This document shows, piece after piece, positions 63,116 to 64,000 of a stretch of 64,000 nt of DNA (position 1 is the first letter of the stretch; each line of letters starts with the position of its first letter). The notes under the pieces were generated by a model. It ran no database searches. It was not told the DNA's origin and was given only the letters and a program-made list of their open reading frames with translations. This stretch comes from Reyranella sp. (GTDB lineage: Bacteria > Pseudomonadota > Alphaproteobacteria > Reyranellales > Reyranellaceae), in NCBI GenBank assembly GCA_019750135.1, contig JAIEOV010000029.1, forward strand, positions 41,389-105,388. Direction: 5' to 3'. Both the position numbers and the translations under genes were made by a program.

Positions 63116-63867
63116 TGCGCGCTCGCTTTCAGGGAGGTCCAAGTCCGGCGATAGAGATCGTGATAGTGCTCGTCGGCCTGCAGCGCCTCGGCCGAGCGCG
63201 GCCGCGCCAGGTCGACGCGGATCTCGTCGACCACGCCCGTGCCCTTCTTGGACATCACCAGCACCCGATCGGCGAGCGTGATCGCCTCGCCGATGTCGTG
63301 GGTGACGAAGACGACGGTGGCGCCGCTCGTCTCCCACAGGCCCAGCAGCTGATCGTGCAGCACCAGCTTGGTCTGCGAATCCAGCGCGCTGAACGGCTCG
63401 TCCATCAGGTAGAGGCTGCGACCGACGGCGAAGGCGCGGGCGAGCGACGCGCGCTGGCGCATTCCCTGCGACAGCCGCGAAGGATAGAGATCGCGGGCGG
63501 CAGCCAGGCCGACCTTGTCGATGTAGGTCGCCGCGCGGCGCGCCCGCTCCTCGCGACCGACGCCGGAAAGCTCGAGGCCGTACTCGACATTGCCCGTCAC
63601 GGTTCGCCACGGCAGCAGCGCGTCCCGCGCCAGCACGTAGCAGATGTCGCGACGCCCGGCGGCCGGCGGCGTGCCGGCGATCGCCACGCTGCCGGCGGCG
63701 GCGGGCACCAGCCCGGCGACGACGTTCAGCAGCGTCGTCTTCCCGCAGCCGCTGGCGCCGATCAGCGCGATGAACTCGCCGCGCGCCACGGCGAGGTCGA
63801 CGCCGGCCAGGACCTTGCGCGCCTGGCCGAAGTCGACGTCGAGCCCGCGCACGGCAATGTCGATCAT
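63112..63867 (-). CDS. ABC transporter ATPase, SsuB/TauB type
   Basis: 251 residues from ATG 63867. Walker A GASGCGKTTLLNVVAG, signature LSQGMRQRASLARAFAV, Walker B LYLMDEPFSALDSQTK, and a switch histidine in VFVTHDIGEAI. Middle gene of an importer between the binding protein and permease, all on one strand. Confidence 0.88.
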   Translation of the reverse strand: MIDIAVRGLDVDFGQARKVLAGVDLAVARGEFIALIGASGCGKTTLLNVVAGLVPAAAGSVAIAGTPPAAGRRDICYVLARDALLPWRTVTGNVEYGLELSGVGREERARRAATYIDKVGLAAARDLYPSRLSQGMRQRASLARAFAVGRSLYLMDEPFSALDSQTKLVLHDQLLGLWETSGATVVFVTHDIGEAITLADRVLVMSKKGTGVVDEIRVDLARPRSAEALQADEHYHDLYRRTWTSLKASAQ

Positions 63868-63892
63868 CGGGCCTTCCCCAACGCTGACAAGG

Positions 63893-64000
63893 TCATGGGC
63901 AGCGGAAGCTTTCCCGCGCCTGCTCGGCGACCACATCCTTGCGAGTCTTGGGCGCCCCGAGCTGCTTGTTGTCGACCAGCAGCTTCGACCAGGTGTCGAT
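63893..64000 (-). CDS. ABC transporter binding protein, C-terminal fragment (cut by window edge)
   Basis: The last 35 residues (DTWSKLLVDNKQLGAPKTRK and a stop at 63893-63895) of a protein starting outside the window. The spacing (25 bases to the ATPase ATG) and the SsuB/SsuC-type neighbours make a binding protein of the SsuA/TauA/NMT1 type likely. Confidence 0.6.
   Translation of the reverse strand: MDTWSKLLVDNKQLGAPKTRKDVVAEQARESFRCP

Overview
The window is GC-rich (about two-thirds G+C by eye), densely coding DNA from what is most likely an alphaproteobacterium. The argD-argF-hslO order, abundant Bug/TctC-type binding proteins, FixJ-type regulators, bacterial ceramide genes and hydantoinase genes suggest a Rhodospirillales/Reyranella-like soil or freshwater organism; this placement is inference. 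No rRNA, tRNA or CRISPR array was seen.

1-8.5 kb is a low-oxygen-looking module. The start of a host-attachment-type protein (leftward), a secreted protein, an MgtA-type P-type ATPase and a complete YbhG-YbhF-YbhS-YbhR type membrane-fusion/ABC exporter are served by three FNR/FixK-type boxes. Each box lies 53-62 bases before a start codon. 8.5-12.8 kb (leftward) is a compact bacterial ceramide operon: fatty-acyl-AMP ligase, ceramide-reductase-like dehydrogenase, acyl carrier protein, serine palmitoyltransferase. 13.0-16.2 kb is argD-argF-hslO with a recognisable promoter.

16.2-29.1 kb is an accessory region with visible decay. It holds an orphan terminase-small-subunit-like gene, an IS66-like remnant, two orphan ABC binding proteins, two inverted nuclease (SNase) paralogues and a PepSY-like gene broken by a 17-bp duplication. 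It also holds a TctC plus MmgE/PrpD pair followed by an inositol-monophosphatase pseudogene, a DUF6880-like gene broken by a stop and a frameshift, and a toxin-antitoxin pair whose toxin is frameshifted near its end.

29.2-34.2 kb is regulatory: a receiver protein, a FixJ-type regulator and a soluble histidine kinase, divergent from a large winged-helix STAND ATPase. 34.2-39.2 kb has a metallo-hydrolase, an IlvD/Edd dehydratase and a class III aminotransferase. 39.4-48.0 kb (leftward) is a probable single operon for uptake and catabolism: peptide-type ABC transporter, Old-Yellow-Enzyme family dehydrogenase/demethylase, GNAT and DCC proteins. A divergent LysR regulator with two ATAC-N7-GTAT boxes faces it.

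49.4-51.7 kb pairs a 2-haloacid-dehalogenase-type enzyme and a 2-hydroxyacid dehydrogenase around a frameshifted Lrp regulator, next to a convergent FAD oxidoreductase. 53.1-58.1 kb is a HyuA-HyuB-TctC operon facing a LysR gene across a LysR-type palindrome. 59.3-62.3 kb has a second FAD oxidoreductase, an Lrp regulator and alanine dehydrogenase. 62.3-64.0 kb (leftward) is an SsuABC/TauABC-type importer cut by the window edge.
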